Position numbers and translations under genes: made by a program. A DNA stretch of 64,000 nucleotides, taken from positions 124,001-188,000 of the forward strand of contig CANNAN010000001.1 of the NCBI GenBank assembly GCA_947502635.1, given 5' to 3'. Numbering within the stretch: position 1 is the first letter of the stretch; the number at the start of each line of letters is the position of its first letter. This document shows, piece after piece, positions 1 to 8,200 of this stretch. The notes under the pieces were generated by a model. That model saw nothing but the letters and a program-made list of their open reading frames with translations. It searched no databases and was not told the origin of the DNA. This DNA is from an uncultured Flavobacteriaceae bacterium. GTDB lineage: Bacteria > Bacteroidota > Bacteroidia > Flavobacteriales > Flavobacteriaceae.

Positions 1-36
1 TGCCGGCCGGCAGGCAGGCAGGGAATATCAGATTTC
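1..36. repeat. GC-rich repeat plus 14-nt tRNA fragment
   Basis: Bases 1-12 form a perfect palindrome (TGCCGGCCGGCA) that runs into CAGG repeats, in sharp base contrast with the AT-rich surroundings. Bases 23-36 (GAATATCAGATTTC) are identical to bases 322-335 of the tRNA-Arg downstream, which span the 3' side of the D stem to the second anticodon base. The nuclease gene therefore lies between a tRNA fragment and a complete tRNA. The element may extend left of the window. Confidence 0.7.
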
Positions 37-46
37 ATTATATTAT

Positions 47-298
47 ATGAAAGAGTATTTTAGTTATGTTTTAAAAAGTGATAAGGACGGAAGGTTGTAC
101 AAAGGTCATACCGATGATTTAAATAAGCGTTTAATTGAACATAATAGTGGGAAAACTAAATCAACAAAAGGCTATATTCCATGGAGATTGGTATATTATG
201 AAACATTTATAACACGAGAAGAATCTATATTAAGAGAAAAATATTTTAAAACAGGAAGTGGTAGAGAATTTTTAAAAGATACATTGCAAAATAAATAA
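47..298 (+). CDS. GIY-YIG nuclease family protein (UPF0213-like)
   Basis: This 83-residue protein is a single-domain GIY-YIG endonuclease of the small UPF0213/YhbQ-like type. The first motif is YVL at residues 7-9 and the second is YKG at 18-20, where the usual form is YIG. The expected catalytic arginine is R28 in the segment LNKRLIEHN, and an acidic residue lies in the later REKYFKTGSGREF segment. The length is normal for these stand-alone domains and there is no signal peptide. The stop codon ends one base before a complete tRNA-Arg, and a tRNA fragment with a GC-rich repeat lies just upstream, so the gene may belong to a tRNA-associated mobile unit. Its substrate is unknown. The family assignment is strong; the role is inference. 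Confidence 0.88.
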   Translation: MKEYFSYVLKSDKDGRLYKGHTDDLNKRLIEHNSGKTKSTKGYIPWRLVYYETFITREESILREKYFKTGSGREFLKDTLQNK

Positions 299-299
299 T

Positions 300-373
300 G
301 GCTGCGTAGTTCAACTGGATAGAATATCAGATTTCGGCTCTGAGGGTTGGGGGTTCGAATCCCTTCGCGGTCA
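300..373 (+). tRNA. tRNA-Arg (anticodon UCG)
   Basis: A full cloverleaf can be drawn. The acceptor arm pairs 300-306 with 366-372, including two G-U wobbles. The D stem is GTTC/GAAT. The anticodon stem is TCAGA/TCTGA with loop TTTCGGC and anticodon TCG at 334-336, read as UCG for CGA-type arginine codons. The T arm carries TTCGAAT at 354-360. CCA is not encoded, since ACA follows. Both wobbles arise from the 5' acceptor strand, which reads GGCTGCG where GACCGCG would pair perfectly. A strong terminator follows at once. Confidence 0.9.
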
Positions 374-380
374 CAAATAA

Positions 381-420
381 ACAAAAGATCCAAACGTTAA
401 ACGTTTGGATCTTTTGTTTT
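381..420 (+). terminator. Intrinsic terminator after tRNA-Arg
   Basis: A perfect 17-bp stem (381-397 with 401-417) closes a 3-nt loop and is followed by T residues. It starts 8 nt after the tRNA and would end its transcript. Confidence 0.85.
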
Positions 421-500
421 CAAAGCGGAGTTTTTGAAGATCGTAGATAATTCTTCCGCACTCACTAAATTTTAAAGTTTATACTCGAAAAATAATTAAA

Positions 501-545
501 GAAAGCACTTCTATAATTTATATTATAGAGGTGCTTTTCTTTTTT
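501..545 (-). terminator. Terminator of the AidA-type operon (can work both ways)
   Basis: The stem pairs 501-517 with 522-539 with one G-U pair. T-rich flanks lie on both sides. It sits just past the stop codon of the minus-strand 157-residue gene and also faces the tRNA transcript from the other side. Confidence 0.75.
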
Positions 546-1017
546 AAACTAGAGCTTCATTCCCATACAATCTTGGGTTTAAAACACCAGCGGTAATAGT
601 GTAAATTAAGCCATCTGGTCCTTCTTGTGCAAAACCAAAAATACCATATTCTCCTTTTTGATAAATTTGATTTTCTCTCTTTTCAAAAGAGATAGCGGCC
701 CATTTTCGAACATCAGATTGTTTAACAACTATTTTTTTAGTTGGATACTTTGTATCTGTTGAACAAAATACTTCTACTTCAAAAATGGCATCTTCTCCTT
801 TAGCTGTAACAAGAAACCAACTGGGTGTTGCTGGTGCAGGTTTGTTCTCTCCTGGAGGGATTGGTAATTTTACATTTTCATTTATAGGAAAAGATCCTTG
901 GCGTAAAATTCCATTTTCTGCTTTTATAATTTTGCAAACTAATTCGCTTCCGTCTGCAGCTCCTGGATCGTTTTGACTTAGAGCTGATAATTGAAATATA
1001 TTATTTTTAGCTGACAT
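544..1017 (-). CDS. Hypothetical protein next to the AidA/PixA gene
   Basis: I do not recognise this 157-residue protein. It has no signal peptide and no membrane segment, so it is probably cytosolic. It is rich in short beta-type stretches, with a proline-rich linker around residues 50-66 and a Trp-Phe pair just after it. The C-terminal part (about 120-150) has a FGFAQEGPDG loop. It lies 40 bp downstream of the AidA/PixA-family gene on the same strand and shares its terminator, so the two are probably co-transcribed. A partner or diverged relative of the AidA/PixA protein is plausible, but this rests only on gene order, size and the similar non-secreted beta-rich character. Confidence 0.75.
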   Translation of the reverse strand: MSAKNNIFQLSALSQNDPGAADGSELVCKIIKAENGILRQGSFPINENVKLPIPPGENKPAPATPSWFLVTAKGEDAIFEVEVFCSTDTKYPTKKIVVKQSDVRKWAAISFEKRENQIYQKGEYGIFGFAQEGPDGLIYTITAGVLNPRLYGNEALV

Positions 1018-1057
1018 CTTTTTTGATTTTAATTATTTTAAATGTTTTTCTGATAAT

Positions 1058-1624
1058 CTATTGGGCAACAGAAATAGTTGGATCCCAATAATAATATCCT
1101 AACAACTCTTGGTCTTCTCCATTCTCACTTAAAGTATATAATGCAAAATCGACATAAAAGTTCTCAGTCCCTCTTTTACTAACACGAGAATCTAAGCTTG
1201 AAAAGCTTAATGCAATGTGGTTTGCTGGTAATCCATTTTCACTACCTGGATCTGGAATAACAGCTCCAGATCGAGTTATTAAATTAGGTGTAAATCTTCC
1301 AAAAACTTTATCTCCAGACCAATATCTAATACCATATATAATAATAGCATCATCAGAGTTTTGGTAAATAGATGTTCCTCTAAAGGACACGAAATCACCT
1401 GTGTTAGCTCTGAAGTTTAAATCTGCTGTTCCTTGACCACTTACTATACCTCTAGGGTCTGAAGCAATCATAAATTGACTGCTATGATTAATTCCAGTCG
1501 GGTTTCCTGGGTCTGTACTAGGGTTTGGGTAATGTTCTTTTACATATTCTGTATCAATTACAACTAGTACATCTATTGATACACTGCTACTTAAATCTTC
1601 TGTTAAATTGTTTTGTTTAGACAT
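1058..1624 (-). CDS. AidA/PixA family (inclusion body protein family)
   Basis: This 188-residue protein matches the AidA/PixA family (inclusion body protein, Pfam PF12306). Hallmarks are an N-terminal segment of the form DVLVVIDTEYVKEHYPNPS at about residues 18-36, a central YWSGDKVFG motif, and a C-terminal FYVDFALYTL ... GYYYWDP block. Family members include PixA of Xenorhabdus, which forms cytoplasmic inclusions, and AidA of Ralstonia and Burkholderia, which is quorum-controlled. Their biochemical role is not settled. There is no signal peptide. The gene heads a two-gene minus-strand unit and lies 370 bp downstream of a LytTR two-component pair on the same strand, which could control it. 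Family call strong; regulation inferred. Confidence 0.85.
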   Translation of the reverse strand: MSKQNNLTEDLSSSVSIDVLVVIDTEYVKEHYPNPSTDPGNPTGINHSSQFMIASDPRGIVSGQGTADLNFRANTGDFVSFRGTSIYQNSDDAIIIYGIRYWSGDKVFGRFTPNLITRSGAVIPDPGSENGLPANHIALSFSSLDSRVSKRGTENFYVDFALYTLSENGEDQELLGYYYWDPTISVAQ

Positions 1625-1994
1625 AATTTTAAATTTTTACATCCCTACTCATAAGGCTTTTCGGGCATCGCCTCGTTTTTTTTTGTGGGTGCTGCTCCAC
1701 AGGTTTTAAGTTATGGTAGAAATAATTTTAGCTAGCTTTTATTTCTGATTTAAAATTACTTAGGAATGAGAGAGGAAATATAAAAAATGGAATAAGACCA
1801 TGATTCTTATCCATAAAAGCGGGAAAAATTGGAATAATAAATTTGTTTAAGTAAGAAAAATAGTATTTGTTATTGCTAGGAAGAATAATGAAGTAATCTT
1901 TTTTTCCTAGAGAGATTTATAATTTATGAATTACTTTGTGTCTCGCGATGCTGGTTTTTTATTACCATAAGGAGAAGAAAGAACAAAGTATCTT
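1625..1994. other. Intergenic region upstream of the AidA-type gene
   Basis: This 370-bp stretch separates the response-regulator stop from the AidA-type start. A weak hairpin lies near 1684-1702 (TGTGG/CCACA arms). An 8-bp inverted repeat TACTTTGT/ACAAAGTA lies at 1932-1939 and 1983-1990, just after the response-regulator stop. I see no convincing TAnnTTTG box and no copy of the tandem site found at 5118-5154. Confidence 0.4.
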
Positions 1995-2741
1995 TTATTT
2001 CAGTGTGCGCACTTTTTTTAAAATGTCTTTATAGCGCTCACTTAAAGTGACTTTACGATTCCCTGTTAGTAATATTAAATTATCGGTAGGAATAATTTCT
2101 ATAATGTGTTTTGCGTTAACAATGAAATTTCGATGCGTTCTGTGAAAAATAGAATTATCTAATAATTTAAGGATTTTTGTTAATGATATAAGAATAACAA
2201 ATTTTTCATTTTCGGTGATGATATTACAATATTTTTCTTCAACATCAATATAAATAATATTAGCAATCAGTACTTTTTTTAATGATTTTCCTTTTTTTAT
2301 AAATAAATGCTCACTACTAATAACAGTATCTTCATCATCATTAAAAAAAACATCTTTTTGAGCATAAAATTGTTCAACAGCCATTTCTATAGCATATAAC
2401 ACTTCTAGTTCATTAAAAGGTTTCATTAAAAAGCTAAAAGGTTGTGTTAATTTAGCGCGTTCAAAAACTTGTCTGTTGGTAGAACTAGTTAAAAAAACAA
2501 AAGGTTTTGAAGTGTTAGGAATTGTATTAATAGTTTCGGCAAAAGTAATTCCATCAGGAACTCCATTTAAAAAGATATCAATGATTACAACATCAACTTC
2601 GGTTTTATAGAATAAAGTTAAGGCCTCTTTAAAGCTTCTGGCAACTCCAGCAATGGTATAATTATTAGCTTCTAGTACCTGTATTAAAGCATCACTTTCA
2701 GCAGATGTATCTTCAATAATTAATACATTAACATTATCCAT
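1995..2741 (-). CDS. LytTR-family response regulator
   Basis: This is a 248-residue two-component response regulator. The N-terminal receiver domain (about 1-125) has the acidic pocket in VLIIEDT, the phospho-acceptor aspartate in VVIIDIFLNG, and the conserved lysine in FLMKPF. The C-terminal LytTR DNA-binding domain (about 145-245) has the segment FHRTHRNFIVN. The start at 2741 gives a normal receiver N terminus; an upstream ATG would add nine atypical residues. Its first codons overlap the stop of the histidine kinase gene by 8 nt (ATGGATAA), so the pair is translationally coupled. LytTR proteins usually bind two direct repeats spaced about two helical turns apart, and such a pair exists at 5118-5154. 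Confidence 0.92.
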   Translation of the reverse strand: MDNVNVLIIEDTSAESDALIQVLEANNYTIAGVARSFKEALTLFYKTEVDVVIIDIFLNGVPDGITFAETINTIPNTSKPFVFLTSSTNRQVFERAKLTQPFSFLMKPFNELEVLYAIEMAVEQFYAQKDVFFNDDEDTVISSEHLFIKKGKSLKKVLIANIIYIDVEEKYCNIITENEKFVILISLTKILKLLDNSIFHRTHRNFIVNAKHIIEIIPTDNLILLTGNRKVTLSERYKDILKKVRTLK

Positions 2742-4539
2742 TGGGTTCTGTTTTAGGTAAAGATACAATCATTTTGGTACCTTTTCCTAATTCAGATTCA
2801 ATAGTGAATTTTCCTTTATTTTTTTTAATCATCGATTTGCAAAGTTGTAAACCTAAACCAGTACCAATAACATTTTCGTGCTCTTTTTTAGTTAGTAGGA
2901 CAGAATCTTCTAAAAGTTTTAAGCGCGTTTCATTGCTTATACCTAAACCATTATCTTCAACGATTAAATCACAATAATTGTCAGAGTTATTCTTTGAATA
3001 GACTTTTATAATTCCATTAGGATTAGAAAATTTAATAGCATTGTCTAATAAGTTTCGTAATATAATTTTTAAAGACTCTTGATCTGCATAAACCATATCT
3101 TTTTTAGTTACCATATTTTCAAAACCTATAGCTTTATCAAGTAATATAGGTTTGTAGTTATAAGCAACCTGTTCTACTATAAAAAACAAACGCATTGAAG
3201 TAATGTTAAAATATCCTTGTTTAGTTTGTAGTAATGCCCAGTTTAATAAGTTATCCAATAAGCTATAAGCACCATTAACAATTGCGCTATTTTTTTTGAG
3301 TAGGTTACCTAGAGCAGTAATGTTTTTTGATGCCAAGTTATCTAATAGGGAAGCATTACTAGTTTTTAAAGCATTTACAGAAGTACGTAAATCATGACTT
3401 ACAATAGAAAATAATTTATCTTTAGTAGCATTTAAAGCATCCAAATTTTCTTTTTGACTTGCTATAATTTTATTCTTTTTAACCTTATCTCTGTAAAAGT
3501 AAATACTTGTTAATAATAATACTAATAATATGATGGCTGAATACAATAAACCGTTTCTTTCAGCTACTTTGAGCTTGTTTTCAGTTTGTAGTAAGCTAAC
3601 TTCTTTTTGCTTTTCTTTAACAGCAAAATCTTTCTCTAGCTTTGCAACTGCCCAAATTTTATTTTGATCATTTAAGGAATCTTTCCATTGTTCGTATTCT
3701 TTTCTGTAGATTAATGCCTTTTTGTAGTTTTTACGATTTTCTTCTACCACAGCCATGTTTTTGGTTGTCCTTCTTTTTAAATCAAAATCCTTAATTTTTT
3801 TTGTTAATTGATAGGCTTTTTCAAAATATGGTATAGCTAAATCATCTTTGTATTGATTATAATAAAAACTAGCCATATTTCCATAAGAACCAATCAATTT
3901 AATAGTATCCTTTTCTTCTTCTTGTATTTGAATACTTTGAATAAAATAGGGCCCTGCTTTTTTATGATTTTTTTGATGAAAGTAGGAGAGCCCTAGGTTG
4001 GTTAATACAGTGCTTTTATTTATCAGGAGGTATTCTTCTTCAGGTAATTTAGATAAAGCATCAAAATAAGAAGTCGCTTTTTTAAATTCTCTTTGTTCTA
4101 AAGCTATTTGACCAAGAGTTAACTTCACTAAGTTATAAAACTTAAAATTTTCATTAACTTTTTTTAATTCATTCTTTGATTCGGAGAATATTTTCTTTCT
4201 ATAAAAGCTTATCCCTCTTATGTAATGACAAAGGTTTGCTATGTTTTTGTTTTCCTTTTTTAAATTTAGCTGTTTCATAGAGTAAAACAAGCTTGAGTCT
4301 AGGCTTTTAGACTTAAAAAATGAATAAGCTTTTTTTAAATTTACTTCTGATTTGTGCTTATTTATGGCTTTACTCAACTCAAGATAATATAGACTATCTT
4401 TTGATTTCTCTTGAGAAAAAGAAAAAAAAACTATTAAAAATGAAGTTAAGATTATTAGTATTTTAGTTTTAACCAATCTTTTGATTATATTGAAGTTAAA
4501 ACCAAATATATCAAAAAAAAATGAGCAATATTTGCTCAT
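2734..4539 (-). CDS. Sensor histidine kinase with TPR repeats
   Basis: This is the membrane-bound partner of the LytTR regulator. In order: a signal sequence, a periplasmic or outward-facing region of TPR-like helical pairs, a membrane segment (IILLVLLLTSIYF), a short coiled coil, a HisKA-type domain with the phospho-acceptor in SHDLRTSVN near residue 381, and a HATPase domain with NLLDNAIKFS (N box), EDNGLGIS (G1) and GTGLGLQLC (G2). The start is uncertain. The ATG at 4539 lies inside the terminator hairpin of the preceding gene. A TTG at 4476 would give a clean signal peptide (KTKILIILTSFLIVFF). The longer ATG at 4635 is unlikely because it overlaps the upstream gene. Confidence 0.88.
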   Translation of the reverse strand: MSKYCSFFFDIFGFNFNIIKRLVKTKILIILTSFLIVFFSFSQEKSKDSLYYLELSKAINKHKSEVNLKKAYSFFKSKSLDSSLFYSMKQLNLKKENKNIANLCHYIRGISFYRKKIFSESKNELKKVNENFKFYNLVKLTLGQIALEQREFKKATSYFDALSKLPEEEYLLINKSTVLTNLGLSYFHQKNHKKAGPYFIQSIQIQEEEKDTIKLIGSYGNMASFYYNQYKDDLAIPYFEKAYQLTKKIKDFDLKRRTTKNMAVVEENRKNYKKALIYRKEYEQWKDSLNDQNKIWAVAKLEKDFAVKEKQKEVSLLQTENKLKVAERNGLLYSAIILLVLLLTSIYFYRDKVKKNKIIASQKENLDALNATKDKLFSIVSHDLRTSVNALKTSNASLLDNLASKNITALGNLLKKNSAIVNGAYSLLDNLLNWALLQTKQGYFNITSMRLFFIVEQVAYNYKPILLDKAIGFENMVTKKDMVYADQESLKIILRNLLDNAIKFSNPNGIIKVYSKNNSDNYCDLIVEDNGLGISNETRLKLLEDSVLLTKKEHENVIGTGLGLQLCKSMIKKNKGKFTIESELGKGTKMIVSLPKTEPNG

Positions 4540-4546
4540 TTTTTTT
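4514..4546 (-). terminator. Strong hairpin after the 154-residue gene
   Basis: The perfect 15-bp stem (4514-4528 with 4532-4546) closes a 3-nt loop, with A and T runs on the two arms. It lies 30 bp past the stop of the upstream minus-strand gene and also covers one candidate start codon of the histidine kinase, so it could act as a terminator or an attenuator. Confidence 0.7.
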
Positions 4547-4576
4547 GAAGATATTAAAGTGTTGTAATTATTATAA

Positions 4577-5041
4577 TTATGGCACACTTGATTGTACAGT
4601 GGTTTCAGTACCTCTGGATTCTTCAGGATCATCATCCCATAAATAAACTTTTACTGTATTAATTGAAGTACTAATGTTTGGAAGAGTAAAACAAATTTGA
4701 TAGATATTAAATATATATGCAGGTTTTGGTGTTCGATCATATGATATGTAAAAATCTAATTGATGAGGATTGGACTGGCTAGGTTTTTTATAAACCTTAA
4801 AATCAATAGGGGGGGCATTCGTCACAAAATTAATTGTATATACATTAAGATCATGATTACCTGTTTTTGGGTTTAAAGTGCGTATAGCTTTAACCAGAGG
4901 AGGTAGCGGTTTTGTTTCTATAGGTAGTATAGGAGGGAGTATTTCAAAATTGATTGTTCCTTGGCTTAAAACTTCTTGATCATAAATTAATTCTCCAAGA
5001 GGAGTTTTAATAGTTTTACTACTTTTTTTAACTGTTTCCAT
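4577..5041 (-). CDS. Hypothetical protein upstream of the two-component pair
   Basis: I do not recognise this 154-residue protein. It has no signal peptide or membrane segment. The N-terminal third is rich in proline (PPILPIETKPLPPLV at about residues 36-50), and the rest looks beta-rich, with a C-terminal acidic loop WDDDPEESRG. Its size, cytosolic character and prolines resemble the 157-residue protein at 544-1017, although I cannot align them by eye. It is the first minus-strand gene of the AidA-LytTR locus and the gene directly downstream of the tandem operator at 5118-5154, so it is the likeliest regulated target. Function unknown. Confidence 0.72.
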   Translation of the reverse strand: METVKKSSKTIKTPLGELIYDQEVLSQGTINFEILPPILPIETKPLPPLVKAIRTLNPKTGNHDLNVYTINFVTNAPPIDFKVYKKPSQSNPHQLDFYISYDRTPKPAYIFNIYQICFTLPNISTSINTVKVYLWDDDPEESRGTETTVQSSVP

Positions 5042-5117
5042 AATAGTTTGTTTTGGGGTTATGCAGTTAAAAATACTTAATAAAAAGAATTAAGATTATT
5101 AAAAAAGAATAAACGTA

Positions 5118-5154
5118 GCAGTTTTTGGTACGAGCGTGGCAAATTTTGGTACGA
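5118..5154. promoter_or_regulatory. Tandem direct-repeat operator candidate
   Basis: Two copies of GCANWTTTTGGTACGA lie at 5118-5133 and 5139-5154, with an exact 21-bp period. That spacing suits a LytTR-type regulator bound to one face of the helix. The site lies 77-113 bp upstream of the 154-residue gene and one LytTR regulator is encoded in the same locus. Confidence 0.5.
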
Positions 5155-5240
5155 AACTTAAAATTGTAGCATTAATTTATTTAATAAGCGTAATATTTCT
5201 ACATACAACTAAATGAGAGTGATTAATAACACCAATAAGG

Positions 5241-8200
5241 TTAGTGGTCAGAACTTTTGCTCTTCCTATATTGACTTGGAGTAAACCCATAAATTTCTTT
5301 AAAATGCTTTCTAAAATATTTTAAATCGTTTATACCAACTTGAAATGAAATTTGTTCAATGGTTCGAGAGCTGCTTATTAGCATGGTCTCAGCTTTTTTT
5401 AGTCTGATATCCCTAACAAATTCAACAATAGACCGTCCTGTAGTTTCTTTAATTTTAACATACAATTTAGTTCTTCCCATTGCCATGTACCTAGAAATAA
5501 AGGTCACATTTAATGCTTCGTTTGTTAAATTACTTTCCACGAATTTTATTAACTTTTGAAGAAAAATTTCATCATCTGTTAAATTGTCTAACGAGTCAGG
5601 TGTAAAATGCAATTGTTTAGAATAGTATTCTGAAATAAACTTTCTGTTCTCTAGAATGGTAAACATTTTGGCTAATAAAATTTCAATATCAAAAGGTTTT
5701 CTTATATAATCTTCAACGCCTAATTTAAGACCTTCGAGTTCATGAGAAGTAGCAGTAAGTGCAGTTAATAGAATTATTGGAATATGGTGCAATGAATCAT
5801 TGGTCTTTATAAGCTTACAGAATTCCATTCCATTCATTTCAGGCATCATGACATCGCTTATAATAATATCTGGTTTCTCTTTCATGGCGATTTCAAAACC
5901 AATACTCCCATTTTCAGCATTTAGTACTTTAAAAAATGCTTTTAAATGTTGACCTAAATAAAGACGTATTTCTGTATTATCCTCAACAATAAGAACTTTT
6001 TTGTTGGGACTAATATGTGTGTCAATTAAATCTAAATTACTTCGGTCAAATTCAGTTATTGGTGTTTGATGCAAAACAATGGGTTCATTAAATTTTGTGT
6101 ATGAAGTCATATCCTTGATTTCATCGCTTCCTAGGTAATTTTTTCCAAGTGGGATCCGCAATGAGAATACACTCCCTTTTTTAGTCTTACTCTCTACGTC
6201 TATTTTTAAGTGATGCAAGTTGCAGATACTTTTTACCAAAGCTAATCCTATCCCGTTGCCAATTGTTTCAAAAGAAGAGTTTTCCTCAATTTGATAATAT
6301 TGATTGAAAATTTTGTCCTTTTTTTCAAATGGTATTCCCATTCCAGTATCTGTTATCGATATTTTAAGATAGTTTTCAATAGGTTCATTATAATCATTAA
6401 AAATGGTGTCCTTATTTTTATTTCCTTTAATTTCAAGTTTTAGGGTTATACTACCATTATTTGGAGTAAACTTAAAAGCATTGGATAATAAATTTATCAA
6501 TATGGTTTCGATTTTTTCTTTATCAACGTATAAGGTGATTTCTTGAGGTAACTTAATAAATTGATAGTTTATGATTTTAGAAAAAGCTTTTTCTTTAAAA
6601 AACATAAATATATCATGTACAAATTCATTTATTTTCGTAGGACTGGCCATCAAAATATCATGACCTAGATCCATTTTTCGAAAATCCAATAGCTTGTTAA
6701 CCATATTTAAAAGGCGGTTAACATGACGGCTCATTGATTTTAATATTTCTTCTTTATTTCTGGATGCATTACGATTTAGAATTAAATCATTTAAAGGGCT
6801 GGCTATTAGCGTGAGGGGAGTGCGAATCTCATGAGAAATCTTGGTGAAAAAATCTAACTTTCCTTGACTGAGCAATTGTTCTTTTTCGGCGGTTATTAAT
6901 TTTTCTTTAATTTTTTGTTTACTAATGGTATAATTGTGATACAAATAAATAAGCCCTAAAAAACAAATAAAGTAAATGAAAACAGCAAAATTTGTTTTAT
7001 ACCAATACTGCTCAATATGAATTTCTAATTTAGAATTTTTAGAGGACCAAATAGTATCTTTATTTGATGCTTGAATGTTAAAAGTATAATTACCAGCAGG
7101 TAAATTTGAATATGTGGCTCTAAAATCAGGGTAAGAACTCACAATCCAATTTTTTTGATAGGGTACTAACTTATACCTAATTTTGTTTCTCTTTGGAGCG
7201 ACAAAATTTAAAGGGGTGATATTAATACTAAACTCATTTTCTTTAGCCTTTAAGCGAATATGCGTGGTATCTGTTATTTTGGAATGTAATAAAATTCTAT
7301 TATTTATGGTGTCTCCAATTTTTATAGGGACATTAAATATCTCTATTCCTGTAATTGAAACGTCTGAAGGTACAGTGCTTGCTTTAATTAAATTTGGATC
7401 AAAGAAATTTACTCCATTTACACCTCCAAAATACATAATCCCTTCTTGAGCATCATAAAAAGAAGAACCTATTTTAAAGGAATTACTTTGTAAACCATCA
7501 TTAACATCATAATTAGTGATTTTTTTAGTTTTAAGGTCGTAAACCGAAAGACCTCGACCTCCCATCCATACCCTGTTCTGGTTGTCTAATAATACAGATT
7601 CTATATCGTTATCTGCTAAGCCCATATTTCGTGTTACATATTCAATTTTATACTCATTATTTTTGTTTAATGTTAAAATATTTAAACCACCGCCTATAGT
7701 GCCTGCAAATAGTGTATCTGAACTATTTGAATGGATACTCCAAATATAATTTGAGCTAAGTGAATTTGATGAATTGTTAGATTCAATATGAATATAATTG
7801 AAATTTGTTTTCCCGTCAAGTTGTATTACTGATATCCCTGAATCTCTACTGGAAACATACATATACTTCTTTTTTGCATCAAAAAAGAGATATGAAAGAT
7901 TATTGCTGCATATAGATTGTTTATTAAAAGGCTCATTAAACAGGTGTTGAAAAGAATCAGAGTTTTTATTATAAATGTCAAGGCCATTTAAGTAATTGGC
8001 TAGCCATATGTTACCTAAATGATCTTCGCTTATGGAAACAATATGATTACTGGATATGGAGTTAGCATTATTCAATAATTTTTTATAATGTCTTATGAGT
8101 TTTTTATTTCGATATCTATAAACGCCATTATCTATAGTCCCTACCCAAATTTGTTCTTTGGAATCTTGAAATAAAAAACGGACATGTTTATCCTTAAGTT

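Noticed and set aside
1-24. CRISPR-like short repeat at the left edge
   Set aside because: Only a single GC-rich block with tandem CAGG is present, without spaced repeats or cas genes.
196-393. Minus-strand ORF of 65 codons over the tRNA
   Set aside because: It is the antisense of the tRNA-Arg and the end of the GIY-YIG gene, a known kind of false gene call.
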